Made by a program: the position numbers and the translations under genes. 64,000 nucleotides of DNA. Origin: Megaleporinus macrocephalus. Lineage: Eukaryota > Chordata > Actinopteri > Characiformes > Anostomidae. Below the pieces are notes generated by a model. It did not search any database and was not told the origin of the DNA. It saw only the letters and a list, made by a program, of their open reading frames with translations. Position 1 is the first letter of the stretch. The number at the start of each line of letters is the position of its first letter. The stretch covers positions 32,240,582-32,304,581 of the forward strand of contig CM038704.1 of the NCBI GenBank assembly GCA_021613375.1, written 5' to 3'. Below are positions 1 through 12,329 of the stretch, piece after piece.

Positions 1-592
1 ATATGCAGTTATGAGAGTGAAGAATTGAAGTGTGAACCCGCATACAGACATATGCAAATGTTTGCGTGACCCTGTTCAAGTAAAATAAGCACATCTTCCA
101 CAGTAAACACACCTCTGTGCATTTTGCACAATTACTGTTTATTTGCTGAATTTAACATAGTAGGGGAATAATAATGTGACCTGTAACAAGTTAGTTAATA
201 TTTACTGTACATTTGTACAATAATTGCATAAAATGTGATATTTAAGTATCTCCATCATTTTGGGTGGCAAATACAATGCTTTAGCAATATCTGAGTCAAA
301 CTATACTAGACACCATACCCTCTAATTCACATCACCGCCATATTAAAGAAGTCTGTATGTTTCTTTAAAGTCTTTATACATCTAACAACTCTAAATCTCA
401 GTAAATGCTTGATGGCAACATTGTTAAAAAATGACAGAACTTTTGTTAATTATAGCCGTCAAGAAATTGTGCTGAATATTTGGACTGGAAATGACTGATG
501 GAAGGATCCAAATTGTTATTGCTGGTATGACTGAAATATTGGACTGAAAGATATTATCAGTGGACTGTGCATTGTGTTGGTTTTATACTTAC
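1..592 (-). other. ptprf: Intron downstream of the FN3-3 exon (partial)
   Basis: This is the beginning of the intron that follows the last exon visible in the window. It starts with a good GTAAGT donor (587-592 read on the minus strand). The sequence is AT-rich and I see no further exon: no FN3-4 type reading frame is present, so that exon should lie beyond base 1. Nothing else is recognisable here. Confidence 0.7.
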
Positions 593-737
593 TGGACTGG
601 GCAGTTTGGGCCTCGATGGGCTGTGTGAAAACCCCCAAACCCATTTCAGAACGCGCAGCCAAGGTGAACTTATAGAGAGTATCGGGCTTCAGGTGTTCCA
701 CAGCATAAGAACCGGCTGGGTCAAAGCTCACATGTTT
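593..737 (-). CDS. ptprf: LAR-type receptor tyrosine phosphatase, exon for second half of FN3-3
   Basis: This 145-nt exon encodes the C-terminal half of the third fibronectin type III repeat of the ectodomain. The acceptor is a pyrimidine-rich tract ending TTTCACAG and the donor is GTAAGT. It enters in phase 0 and leaves in phase 1 after 48 codons. Recognisable FN3 features are the LKPDTLYKF segment (the Leu/Tyr 'tyrosine corner') and the LAARSEMGLGVFT strand, followed by the PIEAQTAQS linker. LKPDTLY and GVFT...IEA.TAQS are the human LAR residues as I recall them; PTPRS and PTPRD differ there. FN3 repeats of these receptors are extracellular and act as spacers. The exon joins seamlessly to the exon at 1607-1740. 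It is the last exon of the gene in this window. Confidence 0.9.
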
Positions 738-1606
738 CTGTGAAAGAGGGAGATAGAGTAAATAACTAGTTATCTTACCACAACTGCACTTTGCACTTCC
801 TACCCTGTACATCCTCTCACTGGCAGTTTTATGTGTTCCACCTACCTTTCAGATGCACTACAAAGATAGAAATACAGACTGTAGCTCTTCTGTTGCTGTA
901 CAATTTATCAATCCCCCCTCTGTTATTTGGGTGATGGATCATTGTCAGCACGGCAGTGACACTGCCATGGTAGTGTGTGTAGTGCTGGTATGTGCTCATC
1001 AGGAACAGTAGCGTTTTTTAAGGGTTTTTATACCTGTAGTAAAGAGCTAGTGGATGGATAGCTTAGATGCATTGACACATATGCTACGATGACACGTGCT
1101 ACAGACTTTCAACTGTGTGTACAGCAAGGCGGAGCAAAGGAAAGATTCAGTGGGTATATGTTCACGTTAAAGAAGACACAAATCTGACTTTTGAAGATGA
1201 TAATTTCACGCATTAGTATTATTGCTACACACATTTTTCTTATGGTTAGTGTGTATACTTTATGAGGAAAATCAAACGAAATAGTATTTATAGCAATACG
1301 CTGAAGGAGGCCTTTTGTCTTTTGTCTGGTGGAATATCTTACTCCAAAAGATTTTTTTCCTCTCAAAACCAAATGCGCTGCTTCACCACAACTCCAGTAA
1401 TCATGTGTTTAACTTTTTAGTATAAATGTATACGTAATTATTTTATGGCACTAACAAAAAAATAACATCAACTAATCAAACAAGGGGCATGTTATCCTCA
1501 GAGGCTCTGAATAACCCTATATAGTTATTAGAATGCATGGAGCCCAATACTTAGAGCATACTGCATTTAATCAGTACTCCCTGCATGTCGATAGTGGTGT
1601 GCATAC
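738..1606 (-). other. ptprf: Intron inside FN3-3 (869 bp)
   Basis: A phase 0 intron that splits the third FN3 repeat, with a GTATGC donor at 1601-1606. About 930-1070 resembles, in reverse orientation, a short dispersed fish repeat also seen near 4240-4400 and 50860-50950. The core is a run of short CACTGCC/GTAGTG-like words. The rest is unremarkable AT-rich sequence. Confidence 0.6.
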
Positions 1607-1740
1607 CTTTTGGCTTGAGTCAGCCTCCCAGTATGTGAGTTCATATTTGATGATCTGATCCTGAACGGGCCAGAGCCAGGTCAGCATGATCTGAGTGTCT
1701 AGCTCCGCTTCAGCTTCAAAATCAGTGGGTTGGGCAGGAA
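1607..1740 (-). CDS. ptprf: LAR-type receptor tyrosine phosphatase, exon for first half of FN3-3
   Basis: This 134-nt exon encodes the N-terminal half of the third FN3 repeat. It begins V-P-A-Q-P after a strong acceptor (TTTTCTTTTCTGTAG), contains the conserved FN3 tryptophan at residue 22 (MLTW), and ends DSSQK in phase 0 before a GTATGC donor. The start VPAQP..F.AE.E.DT matches LAR; the paralogues have VPGQP here, as I recall them. No methionine-initiated reading frame of useful length covers it. I identified it from its splice sites and from frame continuity with the exons at 2183-2764 and 593-737. Known family role: part of the extracellular stalk between the ligand-binding Ig domains and the membrane. 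Confidence 0.9.
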
Positions 1741-2182
1741 CTACAGAAAAGAAAAATACAACTCCTCCATTCAGATTTTTTTTTATACTTTGAAAATGCC
1801 AGCTGTTGTTTATGCTGTTAAAAGTTCAGGATAGACAGGACAAACAGCAGAAAGGTTTCAAATGTTGATTGTCACAGTTTTCCTGTTTTTTCAGATTCTG
1901 CAAATGCCAGCTGCCTTTTACTTGTGCATGCAGTAGAAGAATAAAAAGTAAAGCTACTTTTTTAAAGATTTTATTCTGACAGAAAAAATATGCAAGTATA
2001 TCTATAAATTTATAAAAACCTTTTTCCTTTTCAGAGCATTTAGTCAAATGCTTGTTTATCACATTTTCAGGCTAAGTTAAGACGTTTTTGCACCGAATAT
2101 GTATAATGGTAGCCGTGCACAAATACTCACATAAACATATACACTGAGGCACACACACAAATAACAAACACACTCCTCTCAC
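1741..2182 (-). other. ptprf: Short intron between FN3-2 and FN3-3 (442 bp)
   Basis: A phase 1 intron with GTGAGA donor (2177-2182) and TTTTCTGTAG acceptor. I see nothing inside it beyond AT-rich sequence. Confidence 0.7.
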
Positions 2183-2764
2183 CTCCTTGCTGAGTTTTAA
2201 CCTGTAGCACATCAGATGGCGGCCCGTCCCCCACTGAAGTAAAGCCCAGAACCCTCAGGCTGTACGTGATGTCTGGCACCAGCCCAGAGATGGTGGTGAG
2301 GAGGCTGTCATCCGTGTTGTGTTTGTGCCAGGTGCTGAGTGGAGTATGCAGATCGGGGGTGTAATACACTCGGTAGCCCCTGATGTTGCCGTTTGGTTCC
2401 TCGGGGGGCTCCCACTGCACCAGCATGGTGGTGGCACTCAGCATTCGGGCCTGGATGCTAAGGGGCGGTGAGGACGGTGCCTGTTCACTTGTTCTTGTCT
2501 CAACGGTTCCACTCGGGGGTCCGCGGCCTATATTATTTACCGCCATCACTCTGAACTCATACTCCGAATATGGGCTGAGGCCTCCGATGCTGTAGCGGGT
2601 AGAAGCAACTCCGTCCACTTCCTGGAAGCCATTGTCTGAGTTTTTGGCCCGATACTGAATCACATAATACGAAACTGGCTCTGGATTACCTGAGTCCCAT
2701 GTTAAAGTCACACTGGTGGCTGTAGTCTCTGTGACTATCAGAGAGGTGGGGGGCCGAGGTAGGG
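2183..2764 (-). CDS. ptprf: LAR-type receptor tyrosine phosphatase, exon for FN3-1 and FN3-2
   Basis: This 582-nt exon (194 codons, phase 1 in and out) encodes two complete fibronectin type III repeats: FN3-1 about residues 1-94 and FN3-2 about residues 95-194. Each has the buried strand-B tryptophan (W23 in [12 protein letters not shown]118 in [11 protein letters not shown]) and a tyrosine corner ([19 protein letters not shown]). [34 protein letters not shown] and WHKHNTDD are close to human LAR. PTPRD has VQWKEPEEPNG with VYYTMD, and PTPRS has VQWEEPVEPNG, as I remember them. Acceptor TTTCTAG, donor G/GTGAGA. The methionine upstream of the domain lies in the intron, so this is an internal exon and not a start. 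It is the longest coding exon here and the strongest single evidence for gene identity. Confidence 0.96.
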
Positions 2765-3792
2765 CTAGAAACACACATATGATTATTTATCATTTTTGTT
2801 TGCTATTTTTATTTACTTCTGAATAATTTGTTATATAACATTCCTAACCTTGGTCCTACAGTACTCTGAGAGAAAAGGCACGACCCATATTTTGGTGTTT
2901 TCTCTGCTCAAACTAAGTTTTAAGTTAATCAGCTGAATATCACTTATCATTTAAACAGCTGGGCTATTAGAATAATATTAAGAGGGATTTAGATGGAAAT
3001 GAGTCATAGTTAATAGATAATAGCAGCTACCAACTGAGATTATTCACATAATGCTATTTTAATAGACTGTTTCCACATTGGCTTATTTGACTGGACTTCC
3101 TTTTAAGTGAATCTAAACCAAATGTATGTTGATAGTTAATGTTCTTGGTCATAGTTGTTTAGCTTATTTAATTCATCATGTCACACCATTTTAAAGGAAA
3201 ATTTCTTGTTTTGCATAATTTTCCATAAAAAAGGCTTTTGACACTTAAACAGCACCTAAACTCTGAGCTGGTGGAGAAAGTAATATTAAACCTATAGAAC
3301 TTAATGGTGATATGTTCAGAGACTTGGTAAGGAAAGAAAAAAAGAGTGGCTAGGCAGCTGACCTATCCATGTTGGCCATAGTAAAAAGGACCGTGGTTTT
3401 AGAGCTTTTTATGTGCTATTATGTTTTCTATCAATGTATGAAACATGCTCCATCCATTTCCTTGCGAGCACCCAGGCACACACAGAATGTAAATTATATT
3501 ACTATTTACGTGTTTCCTTGATCAAAAAGGTAGTTGGCACAGCAAACAAAATAAGGATTTATTAATTTCTGACAATCTTTCACATAAACACTGCTGAGCA
3601 ATCATGTTAAGGAATAACAGTAAAACAGCAGAAATTGCTTATTTTTATGTAGACCTGTGCTCTACCAATACTATTATGATCCACCCCACCTATGCTATGA
3701 TTGAAAATGTCAATTTGGCTCACAGACCCTCCCGGAAACCATGTCTCAGTTTGACAAACATCATTTTTAGATATAATGTGTTCATTCATTCA

Positions 3793-4060
3793 TCTGCCGG
3801 AGCCTACCCCAGCACTCACTGGGCAGAAGGCCGGAAAAACCTGGGACAAACCATCAGTCCATCACAAGGAAGACCGCATACATACACATTAACCCCTAGA
3901 GGCAATTAGGTATCTCCAATTCACCCTGCTGCATGTCTGTGAACTGTGGGAAGAAACCAGGGCATCCAGAGGAAACACACACAGATACTGAACACAGAAA
4001 GGATCCCAAACCAAGGCCCCTCTTGCTGTGGGGCAACAGCTCTACACACTGCGCCAACTC
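3793..4060 (+). repeat. Dispersed fish repeat, copy 1
   Basis: The segment shares a long string of words with 46765-47060 in the same orientation: CCAGTCCATCACAGGG-like, CCTAGGGGCAATT, GACTGCATG/GGACTGTGGGAGAAA, and a terminal GAGGCGACAGCGCTACCC-like block (here GGGGCAACAGCTCTACAC). The same family appears in reverse orientation at 50385-50563. It is a very common fish interspersed repeat; I do not assign its class. The small reading frames across it are not meaningful. Confidence 0.75.
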
Positions 4061-4179
4061 TAAATAATGTGCTTTGATTTCCAATTCAGACTGATTTTAA
4101 GATGGGATTAATATTAACAGAAATATTTATCTTAAGGCAAATGTGTAATATCTGTTTAAATTACTGCTAGATGCATAAG

Positions 4180-4410
4180 GTATTAGGCACACAGACTGAA
4201 GTGGCCACTTTTTTTTATTCTTGACCATACAGCCACTGAATATTTTTGGAAAGTAGACCATTCTAAACCTAGTAGTGACACTGAGGTGTGTAAAAAATCC
4301 AGTAAAACACTTGCTGGACACTCTCGTACCAGCACCACCCACATCAGTGCCACTGCTCTGCTGAGAATCACTCGTCAAAAACTGACCAATGATGAATGGG
4401 GTACGCAAAA
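4180..4410. repeat. Dispersed repeat fragment (CAGCACCACCCACA family)
   Basis: The core at about 4330-4365 (ACCAGCACCACCCACATCAG, then GCCACTGCTCTGCTGAGAAT) recurs in diverged form at 50867-50920 and, in reverse, around 940-1000. The flanking ACTGACCAATGATGAATGG also occurs in reverse complement at about 47495-47520. This looks like a moderately old mobile element family with several fragments in the window. Its class is not assigned. Confidence 0.55.
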
Positions 4411-7400
4411 TGCAGCCAAAATACAATCTCACTAGAATAAGTACATTTTCAGGCTTAATATGAAACCCTCTTGTTAACATGAATAAAGCACAGAACTGAC
4501 CATTCATGACGAAATTCTACGTTGGAGTCTGGAGTACCTTAAAATTACTTAACATTTTGTACAATAACAATGATGCAAACTAGCTGTCAGGCTTCAAGTC
4601 ATTTTTGCATGCACTTGGACAACAAAGTCCTTTGATTACCTACCTTTCACAGCAGGAATATGGAAGTCTAGTTTAATTGCTATGCTTACATCCTTACGTT
4701 CTTTATATGGGCAGGATAAAAAAAGCCGTTGCCTGTAAATCACCCAGAATAGCTGTGTGACAGTGACCTGGCATTTGACACTACCAGAATGCAGAGTGTG
4801 CAGAGTGTTTTTCTCCCCAGCAAACAGCACTATTATCATCACTTTGCCTCCATATAATGGACTGGTGCTCCCAGGCTGCTCTGTTTCCACAGGCAAACAG
4901 TAAAGTGCCTGCATTGTAATAAAATTGCAGCAGAAAATGACTCTAAACCACTTTTGTGTTGCATGTGATTGTGCTTGCTGTCAGAGTCCAAATGGATCTG
5001 TGAGAGAACAATGCAGCAGTGTGGAGAAAAGGCACGGGAAGTGCCGGCTTTGTGCCGCTTTACGGGGCTTAAATCTCCCTGTCTGCTATGGAGAAACGCA
5101 AGGCGTCCAAGTTCTGCAAAACCAGCTTGGTTTTCCTCTGCTTCAGTAAGAGTGTAGCGGCGGCTGACAGGCAGCTGTGGGGTGAGTAAGGAGGATATTC
5201 AATAGCTCTATGTATACAAAACTGTGCAGAAAGGATTAGCACTACATAAAAAAAATGTCCAACTAAACTTGCAAGACTATCTAGAATTCACATTCTCCAA
5301 GCCCTCATTCTTTATACAGTTCACTTCTCATTGTGTAGTATTTCTCAATTTTACAACCAAGTAAGAGTGGGCCATGTGATAATATCGTTATCTTAATTAT
5401 TCCAATGAATCATGTCAAGCTTATATCATAAATATAGTTGCTGTTTGTAAAACTCAAGTAAAGACAGATAATAGACCACTTGCAAAATAATGACTGACAT
5501 GCACCTCAGCCAATTACAAGATCTAAGATCTACTTCGTCCATAAAGTGAAGGAAAAAGGTCTCTAAAACGTTGTTCTACAAGCTTGTTGTCTTTCTCAGT
5601 CACTGTGAAGAACCTCCACCCTGATGATATACGGAGTATATGAGACACCATTCATGATCAGTGCATCTTTAACATTGTATAAAAATAATATTTTATCACA
5701 TTCTCCTTTTAACCTAAAAGAAATTAAACCTTGTGTAACTTAGTGTCTTAAACTGATAAATGACACACTGGGTAGTGAATAGTGCTTTTGCATATCTTTA
5801 TGTTTTTGCAGGCTCATATTGTTATATCTGAGTCTTATGCACTATAATTAATATTATATTAGTCAAAAATCAACCTCAATAAACACTCATATATACTAAA
5901 TAGCATAAATTAGTCTCACTGAACATTCCTATACAGTAGAATAAGATACATATAGCAGTTCATATAAAACAGAAAAGCAGATTTTATCACATATATAACC
6001 TTAATATACACTCTTATACAACACTATAGACCATATTAGCTGATAAACAACTTAAACTTCAACTTCAACAACTTAAAAGTCTACAAACTATCACAATAAA
6101 TGCTCCCACACTAAAAAAGAACATTTCTGTACATTAACACACTAACAGCAAACTCACTAAACTCACAAAAGCTTTGAATAACAAAAAAATGGCGGATGAA
6201 AATCTGCATATGTATTCATACAACGCTCATTTTTTTATTTCTAAGCTGCAGCTCAAAATAATATTCTGATTATAAATAGTTTCAATCTTCTAACCAAGAC
6301 CGACGGATTAAAACCGCTGATTAAAACTTCTTATATGACTCCATATCCGAAATTGATCCCTGTAATAATCCAGGATTAAGATAATTATGAGAGTGAGATC
6401 GGAACTGATAAACAGCCTCCAATCCAGTGTGCTCCAGCCTCCTGTGTCGAATTCCTCAGATAGCACACAGATGAACTCACAAAGATCAGAGACGAGAACA
6501 ATAACGTCAGAGCATAAAACGTAATAACTAATGCAACAAACTAATTAGCTTTCCTTAATTGTAGTTGATCAGAAACAGCTGACCCTTTTGTAATGGTGTA
6601 CTTGATGTAAGAGGCTCATAGTCATTTGAATGCTTAAACCATCTCTCACTTACCTGCAATAGAGTTCAGTTGCTAAAGGGCCCATTTCCTATATACTTCT
6701 TTTGAGGTCCACTTATACTATTTGTGTTGTTTTATTTACCATGGTGGCTTTAGTTTATTTTCCATTAACCTATTGCAAACTCTCCTTATCTCATATAGTT
6801 AAACAGCCTGTTGTTGTTACTGTACCTGTAAGCCTGATATACTCTAAGCTCTGGTATGACTGATGTTTTTGCTTCATTCAAAAATCACTCCCTAGAACCT
6901 CAATATGAGTGGAAGGTGCTAGCTGCTGTTGTAAGTGTATGTTGGTCCTTGTGACCTTACAGAAACACTAAATTAAAAAACAGTTTTTTTGTTTATGCCG
7001 CTTAGTTTGGATATATAGACTGCACTGCGTAGTGAATAGTGCGTTTTGAAACTTTAACAATGTTTATTTAATTCTTCAACCTCAGAGAGGGGGATTTGGT
7101 TTTCCAGAATATGGATCTATTTTGCATAAATAAAAATAACAAAAGCTACTATCCTGAATTTTAGAACAAATAATTACTCAACAACTCATTTCAGTTTGAG
7201 GCAATGATGATTTAGTCTTTCAGAGTTGAGTGCATCAAGCAACAGCTCTGAAATAAATCCTAATTTAGTTAGGGGGGTTCACTGAGGGTTGTTCCATCAA
7301 ACGGGTTCGGGTAGGGTAGCTCTGTGGTGGCAGTGAGAAGGATGCAGAGAGTTATTCATCACATTTCAACTCTGATGAAAGATTGATGAGCTGATTGCAT

Positions 7401-7769
7401 GCAGTGTGTGGCAAGGGCCGTGGGGATACCCTCGCCTTCATTATTAATGAGACCTCCTTCAGCAGATAGGATTCGTAGTCTTATAGAATGACGAAAACAA
7501 CATCAGAGGTTTCGGGCAGATCAGAGAGTCTAACCAGACAGTACTTTCAGACATCACGGTCAGGCATCATGTTCACATCCATGAATCTATCTGAAATGTG
7601 ATCTCTCTTGCCTGACCTTTCTCAAAAAATATATTTTTCACTGTAAATGAGAAAAGAAAAAATATGCCTGAAAAGAATCATATTGACAGTGTTCTCTTTT
7701 ATCTCTTATACTGTCCTAGTTTTGGTTTGGCTAATGTCCCCACCAACTTCTTTGGAAACTTCATCTGAA

Positions 7770-8095
7770 ATTGACTGATGCACAGTGGAAACGTGCCTGA
7801 TGATGGTCTAATGAGTCAACCTTTTAGATTGCCTACAGAAATAATGGAGATTGTGAACCCCAGGCCATAGAAGAAAAGGACCACTCAGATTGTTACCAGT
7901 GTTCCAAAGACAGTATCTGTCATGGTATGGGGGTCTACTTCAGAGCAGCATATGCTGCCATTTGGATGCCTTTTATGGTTGTGCATGCTTATTTCAGCAG
8001 TACAATAATAAGCTACGTGCATGTGTTTTAACAGCATAGTTGTGTAATCAGAGAGTGTGGGTGCTGGTCTAGCCTGTCTGCGGTCCAGGAAGCTT
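7770..8095 (+). pseudogene. Decayed Tc1-like transposase (central part)
   Basis: Read forwards, the segment carries successive Tc1 transposase words in shifting frames: a TGGTCTAATGAGTC block (the 'WS(D)ES' catalytic region), AATAATGGAGATTG, then CCAGGCCATAGAAGAAAAGG, ATGGTATGGGGG ('MVWG') and CATATGCTGCCA ('HMLP'), ending near GCCTGTCTGCGGTCCAG ('ACS/PDL'). There are several in-frame stops and frameshifts, so it is long dead. It lies within the Ig3/FN3-1 intron on the strand opposite the host gene. I found no clear terminal inverted repeats. Confidence 0.65.
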
Positions 8096-9288
8096 ATACC
8101 ATAAATATAACATTTGTTTAGCACTTTCTATGCCTATTTTATTGTATGAAATGTTTACTGAGCTTGTTTGCGCACTGATGTTTTTTATGTACTCATAGTC
8201 TCCATTACAGTAAACATGAGTATTAATTAACTTTTTTATGAGCTAATAGCTCCAATTATAATAGCCTATAAAAAAATTATTATTGATTTTGTTGAGTAAT
8301 TTCTCTTATTGTAGCACACAGGTGTCTTTATTATTTTCCATTTGCTGCGGTTGTGCTGAATCTGGTGATAGAGCTATAATAAAGATGCTGAAAAAATGCC
8401 ATCATCTCTTAAACCATGAGCACTTCATGATTATCATGTTAGTGGCACACGCTTATGTTACTTGTTTATGTTGGAGTAGAAGAGTTTAATCTTATAATTA
8501 CAACATACTACACAAAATGAAATGCTGTACCACAGTACCCACAAAACATAGTATTGCAGTACCGATTATACTCATGAACAGATATAAGTGAGTGATGTTG
8601 CAGAGCAAACTATGCCTTAATGCGACCATAATATAATGATATTATAATCAATTTATTGCTTAATTTACCTTTAGCTCTAACCTACTATCTGCTTATTCAT
8701 GACATGCAGGGTTTAAAAGGTTCAGTGATAACAATGACAGTTTTCACATACATCTGGTCATAAAAGTGAAGAGTGTTATTTTGAAGGTAAACATTCCTTA
8801 AATACATATTAAATATGTCTCTTAATCCTAGTATCAACTAACATCTGTTTTACACCAAAAAGGCAAAGCCAAAGCAAAAACTAAACAGGTTGTCATGAAA
8901 CTTAAATAGAATATATAATATCTCCACCCATGTTCTGCTTGACCCTTCCTTAAAGGCATATGACCTTTATAAAAACTAAGGAATGTAATCCTAGACTAGT
9001 CCTGCTTTGTGAATACTAATCTTGGTGTTGTCTTGAATGGCTGCCCGTAGTGGTGAAGTTTTGTTCATTTTTATAGTCAACAGCAAGTCCTACTCTAAAC
9101 CAAATCGTCAGGTCTCCGTGAACTTAAGATTCAGATACGGTTTTAGAGACGTTTTGGGATTGTATTTTACAAACAAATAAATATGGGCTATTTGGTTTGA
9201 GCTCAAGTCATTTGCTTCCAGGGTATAAAACCCTTCACCTTGGTGTTGTTGGTATCATACTGTACCTTAACTTAGAACTTTAACTTAC

Positions 9289-9558
9289 CTTTTACAGTAA
9301 TCTGAGCAGTGGTCTCAATCATGCCCAGAGAGGAAATAGCCACGCAGGTGTAATTAGCAGACTGACGGATGTTGGTCAGTTCCAGAACGTTCCGTCCAAT
9401 GGGCATCTCCTCTTCTTTTGTTAGTTCCACATCTCCAGTCATCCACTTGACGTAGGGCATGGGGGCACCGACCGCAACGCAGGTGAGGTTTAAACTGCCC
9501 CCAGGCATCACCTCGTGGTTAGTGGGGGGTATAGAGAAGCGCGGTGGAACGCGCCGGA
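9289..9558 (-). CDS. ptprf: LAR-type receptor tyrosine phosphatase, Ig3 exon
   Basis: This 270-nt exon (90 codons, phase 1 in and out) encodes the complete third immunoglobulin domain. It starts [12 protein letters not shown] right after a CTCCAACAG acceptor and ends AQITVK before GTAAGT. The Ig disulphide cysteines are C27 (LNLTCVAVG) and C72 (ANYTCVAIS), with the core tryptophan W39 (PYVKWM). Two N-glycosylation sequons, NLT at N24 and NYT at N69, abut the cysteines. [24 protein letters not shown] are LAR-type; PTPRD and PTPRS have [10 protein letters not shown] and AEDLTPEDD. Ig1-Ig3 form the ligand-binding tip of these receptors (synaptic adhesion partners, heparan sulphate proteoglycans). 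The exon is separated from its Ig2 neighbour by a 15.4-kb intron. Confidence 0.95.
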
Positions 9559-11779
9559 CTGTTGGAGGATAAGAGGGTGTTAAAAGCAGAAAAAGAGACA
9601 GAGACAGAAAACAGGGAATACATACCTAACAAGTCAGGCACAGCATTGCCTGCACAAAACTGCACCATATAGAGAAAAAAAGCTACATTATCAATAACTT
9701 TATAAGTATGATGACACTGTACTGCCTGCAGGATATTTTTAAAAGTCACGCTAAATTCACGTGAATGAATTCTCACTTGATCACTGACACAAGAGAAATT
9801 TCTGTGAAAATCTTATACTATCAATCCGTTCCACATTTGTAAGTAGACGAGAAGATATTTCATTCTGATTTGTGTTTCATGACCAATTACAGTATACAAA
9901 GTGAAAAAATCTGTTGAAATGAAATAATATCTGTACTCTTCTAGGGGTAAGTGCTGTCACTTGTCTTTTTATAAAATGATGCGGCACTTAAAGGCTCAAT
10001 TTGTCTAGACTTTATTCTGTTAGTCAGCGCCTCTGAAAAACTAATGACTATCACCATGCAAATTTAAAAGTAGGAAAAATTGTGTCATACGCAGCAATAC
10101 CAAATGGGCTGTATGCTAATAGAAAATACTGCAGTAAATGCATTTGGGCCTTCTCTTGCTGTGCGTCTGCAGGTATGGATTTTGCTGAGTGGATTTCTTT
10201 TGTTATCTCACTCAAGTTCCTCTATAGTGCTTCCAGGCATTCCATGCAGTATCTAAATAAACAGTACTGCACTCTCCGAGCATAAAAAATGCATAGTGTG
10301 CCGATGCACAGTAAAACTATCTTAACTACACGTGAGAACACCTCTGGCTTCAAGTCTCCAGGTATGCAGAGCCATATGTACTCTACATATTTGCTTTGCT
10401 GAATTTATTTGCTTTGCTTTGCTGAATTTAACAATTAAATTTGCTGAAAATGTGGACTGTCTAAAAGCTGTGACATATTTAATGTGTTGTATATATTTTT
10501 TCAATGCTTAAAACTTATTTTATTTGATTAACCCGAGGGTATGGCTCTGTAAAATAGGCAGAGCACATAAAGTGGTCAGTGAGTGGAAATACAAGGTAAG
10601 AGTTTCTAATAAAGCGGCTGGTGAGGAAAGAGAGCCTTATGTTTGGTAAGTATCCTTTTGTTCAGTTGGTTTTCATTGGCAATTCTGTTGAGCTGCCATT
10701 TTTCCATAAGAAAACTTAAGAAGCAGCTTAAGCATCATTCCATGGGTCTCTCTAACAGTAAAGCACGTTCTGACATCACTAGATTATTACGTTGAATTAA
10801 GCTGGAGTACTGAAAACAACAGTGCAATGTTTTGGCCCTCCAGGATTTGAGCCCTGCAGTCAAGACTACAAAAAGATCCAATTTATCCTATATGTAAACA
10901 CAGTCTCTTTTCTTTTGTAGAGTTCAAGAAACAGAAAAAACAGGACTGCATTTCTAGGCAAGTAATAAACATTCTGGCTCAAAAGTTTCTAAACCAGAGT
11001 AAACGTATTGAGCCATCATGGCAAATGTTTTTATGCTATTAAAAATTCATATGTTATTATTGACACTTCACAGCGTTAAACTTGAGGTCCAAACCAAGCC
11101 ACCTTTCTTGTTTCATTTTCCCATAGGAGTCCTTACACACAATAATCTGCAGAGCTTTTTAAAAACCTGTGCCCTTTCACACTTTTCCGTGTGATTTCCA
11201 CTCACAACTAAGCAGCTGTTTGATAGCATCTAGTGAAAGAGCTATAAATAACATGTTTTTTATAGCAGCTGCACATGTGCAGATTTATCAAGCTTGCATT
11301 GGTGCCAACACACAGTTTATAATGGAATGCCCTACAGGTGTGTTGTTAAAGATTATTAAGAAAAAAACACACCAAAATGATGTAAATGTTTATCATGACT
11401 TACAGTAAGAGATAACAAATTCTTATTTTTACCATTGTAAAATAATATGTATAGAATTATGCAGTGACCATAAACTGTGTTAAAGAATTCAAACTGTCTT
11501 CAATTCCAGAATGTTTAAAGTAGTCCTCAGTTTGCCTTGATGCAGCTTTAGGCATTCTCAAGCAACCTCATGAGGAGCCGTTCAAGATGCTTCTTAAACA
11601 GATATGAGTAAAATATGCACAGCTCACTTTACACCAACTATGTAACATATATCTTGTGCAATAATGAATAATAAATAATTGTTGATTTGGAAAGAAATTC
11701 ACATGCAGGCATCATTGTTATTCACTGTACTGCACCCATTGTTTATTTTATTTTCTGTCAAATTTTTAATTTAGTTATT

Positions 11780-12000
11780 TCTGCGGAGATCAGATATAAG
11801 GCAATCCAACTTCATAAGCGGGAAGTCAATGGAATATATTACAATAAAAACAGGAATTTTCAAAATTGGAATTTGAAATTTCACAAAATGATTAAAAGCT
11901 ACAGGGTAAATGGGACTCCTAATTACCATTTACAACCTGGTAGGCCACCAAAACTGCCACCATCACATAAACAGTACTTAATGCTTTCTCGCTTTCTTTA
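11780..12000 (+). pseudogene. Tc1-like transposase N-terminal relic
   Basis: A stop-free forward frame here reads RYKAIQLHKR near 11793 and, later, MIKSYRVNGT and PGRPPKLPP. These are the landmarks of the bipartite paired-like DNA-binding domain of Tc1 transposases ('..LHK..G.GY..I', 'II.(K/S)Y...GT', 'PGRPPKL(S/P)P'). The middle is scrambled and nothing convincing follows after 12000, so this is a fragment. It appears to belong to a different Tc1 lineage from the element at 21928-23118. Confidence 0.5.
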
Positions 12001-12329
12001 AGAGAAAAAAGATAATCAAGCTCTACTCTGGCTTCAGATTAAAAAAGAATCCACAGGTGACCTTCTGCTGTGACAAGACTCAACACTAAGGGTGCAGTCC
12101 AGAACCCTAAGCCTAGGTGCAGTCAAGAAGCCTGATCTTCTCAAATTATGTCACAAAAAATGATTCAAAAAATAATAATTGTACAATAACATTTTCTAAT
12201 GCTAAAAAAATACCGAACATAAAGTAATTGAAAGGACTGTCTCTGGCTTTTAAACAGTACTGTAGGCAGAATGCATTTAAGATTATAAGAAGCATACATT
12301 CAGTCAAATGTGTCCTGATATGTAAAATG

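Larger units (their letters stand above)
2765..9288 (-). other. ptprf: Intron between Ig3 and FN3-1 (6.5 kb)
   Basis: A phase 1 intron with a GTAAGT donor at 9283-9288. It holds a dispersed repeat (3793-4060), a second repeat family (about 4180-4410) and a decayed Tc1-like transposase (7770-8095). The remainder (2765-3790, 4410-7770, 8100-9288) is AT-rich and shows no reading frame or structure I can interpret. Confidence 0.65.

Noticed and set aside
2383..2595. Plus-strand 70-codon frame antisense to the FN3 exon
   Set aside because: Shadow of the real minus-strand coding exon.
9626..9649. A 24-nt minus-strand segment with AG and GTATGT borders and an open phase 1 frame just upstream of the Ig3 exon, at the place expected for mini-exon B
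   Set aside because: The peptide (GNAVPDLL) does not resemble ELRE and the remaining intron would be only 67 nt. Most likely a chance pseudo-exon.
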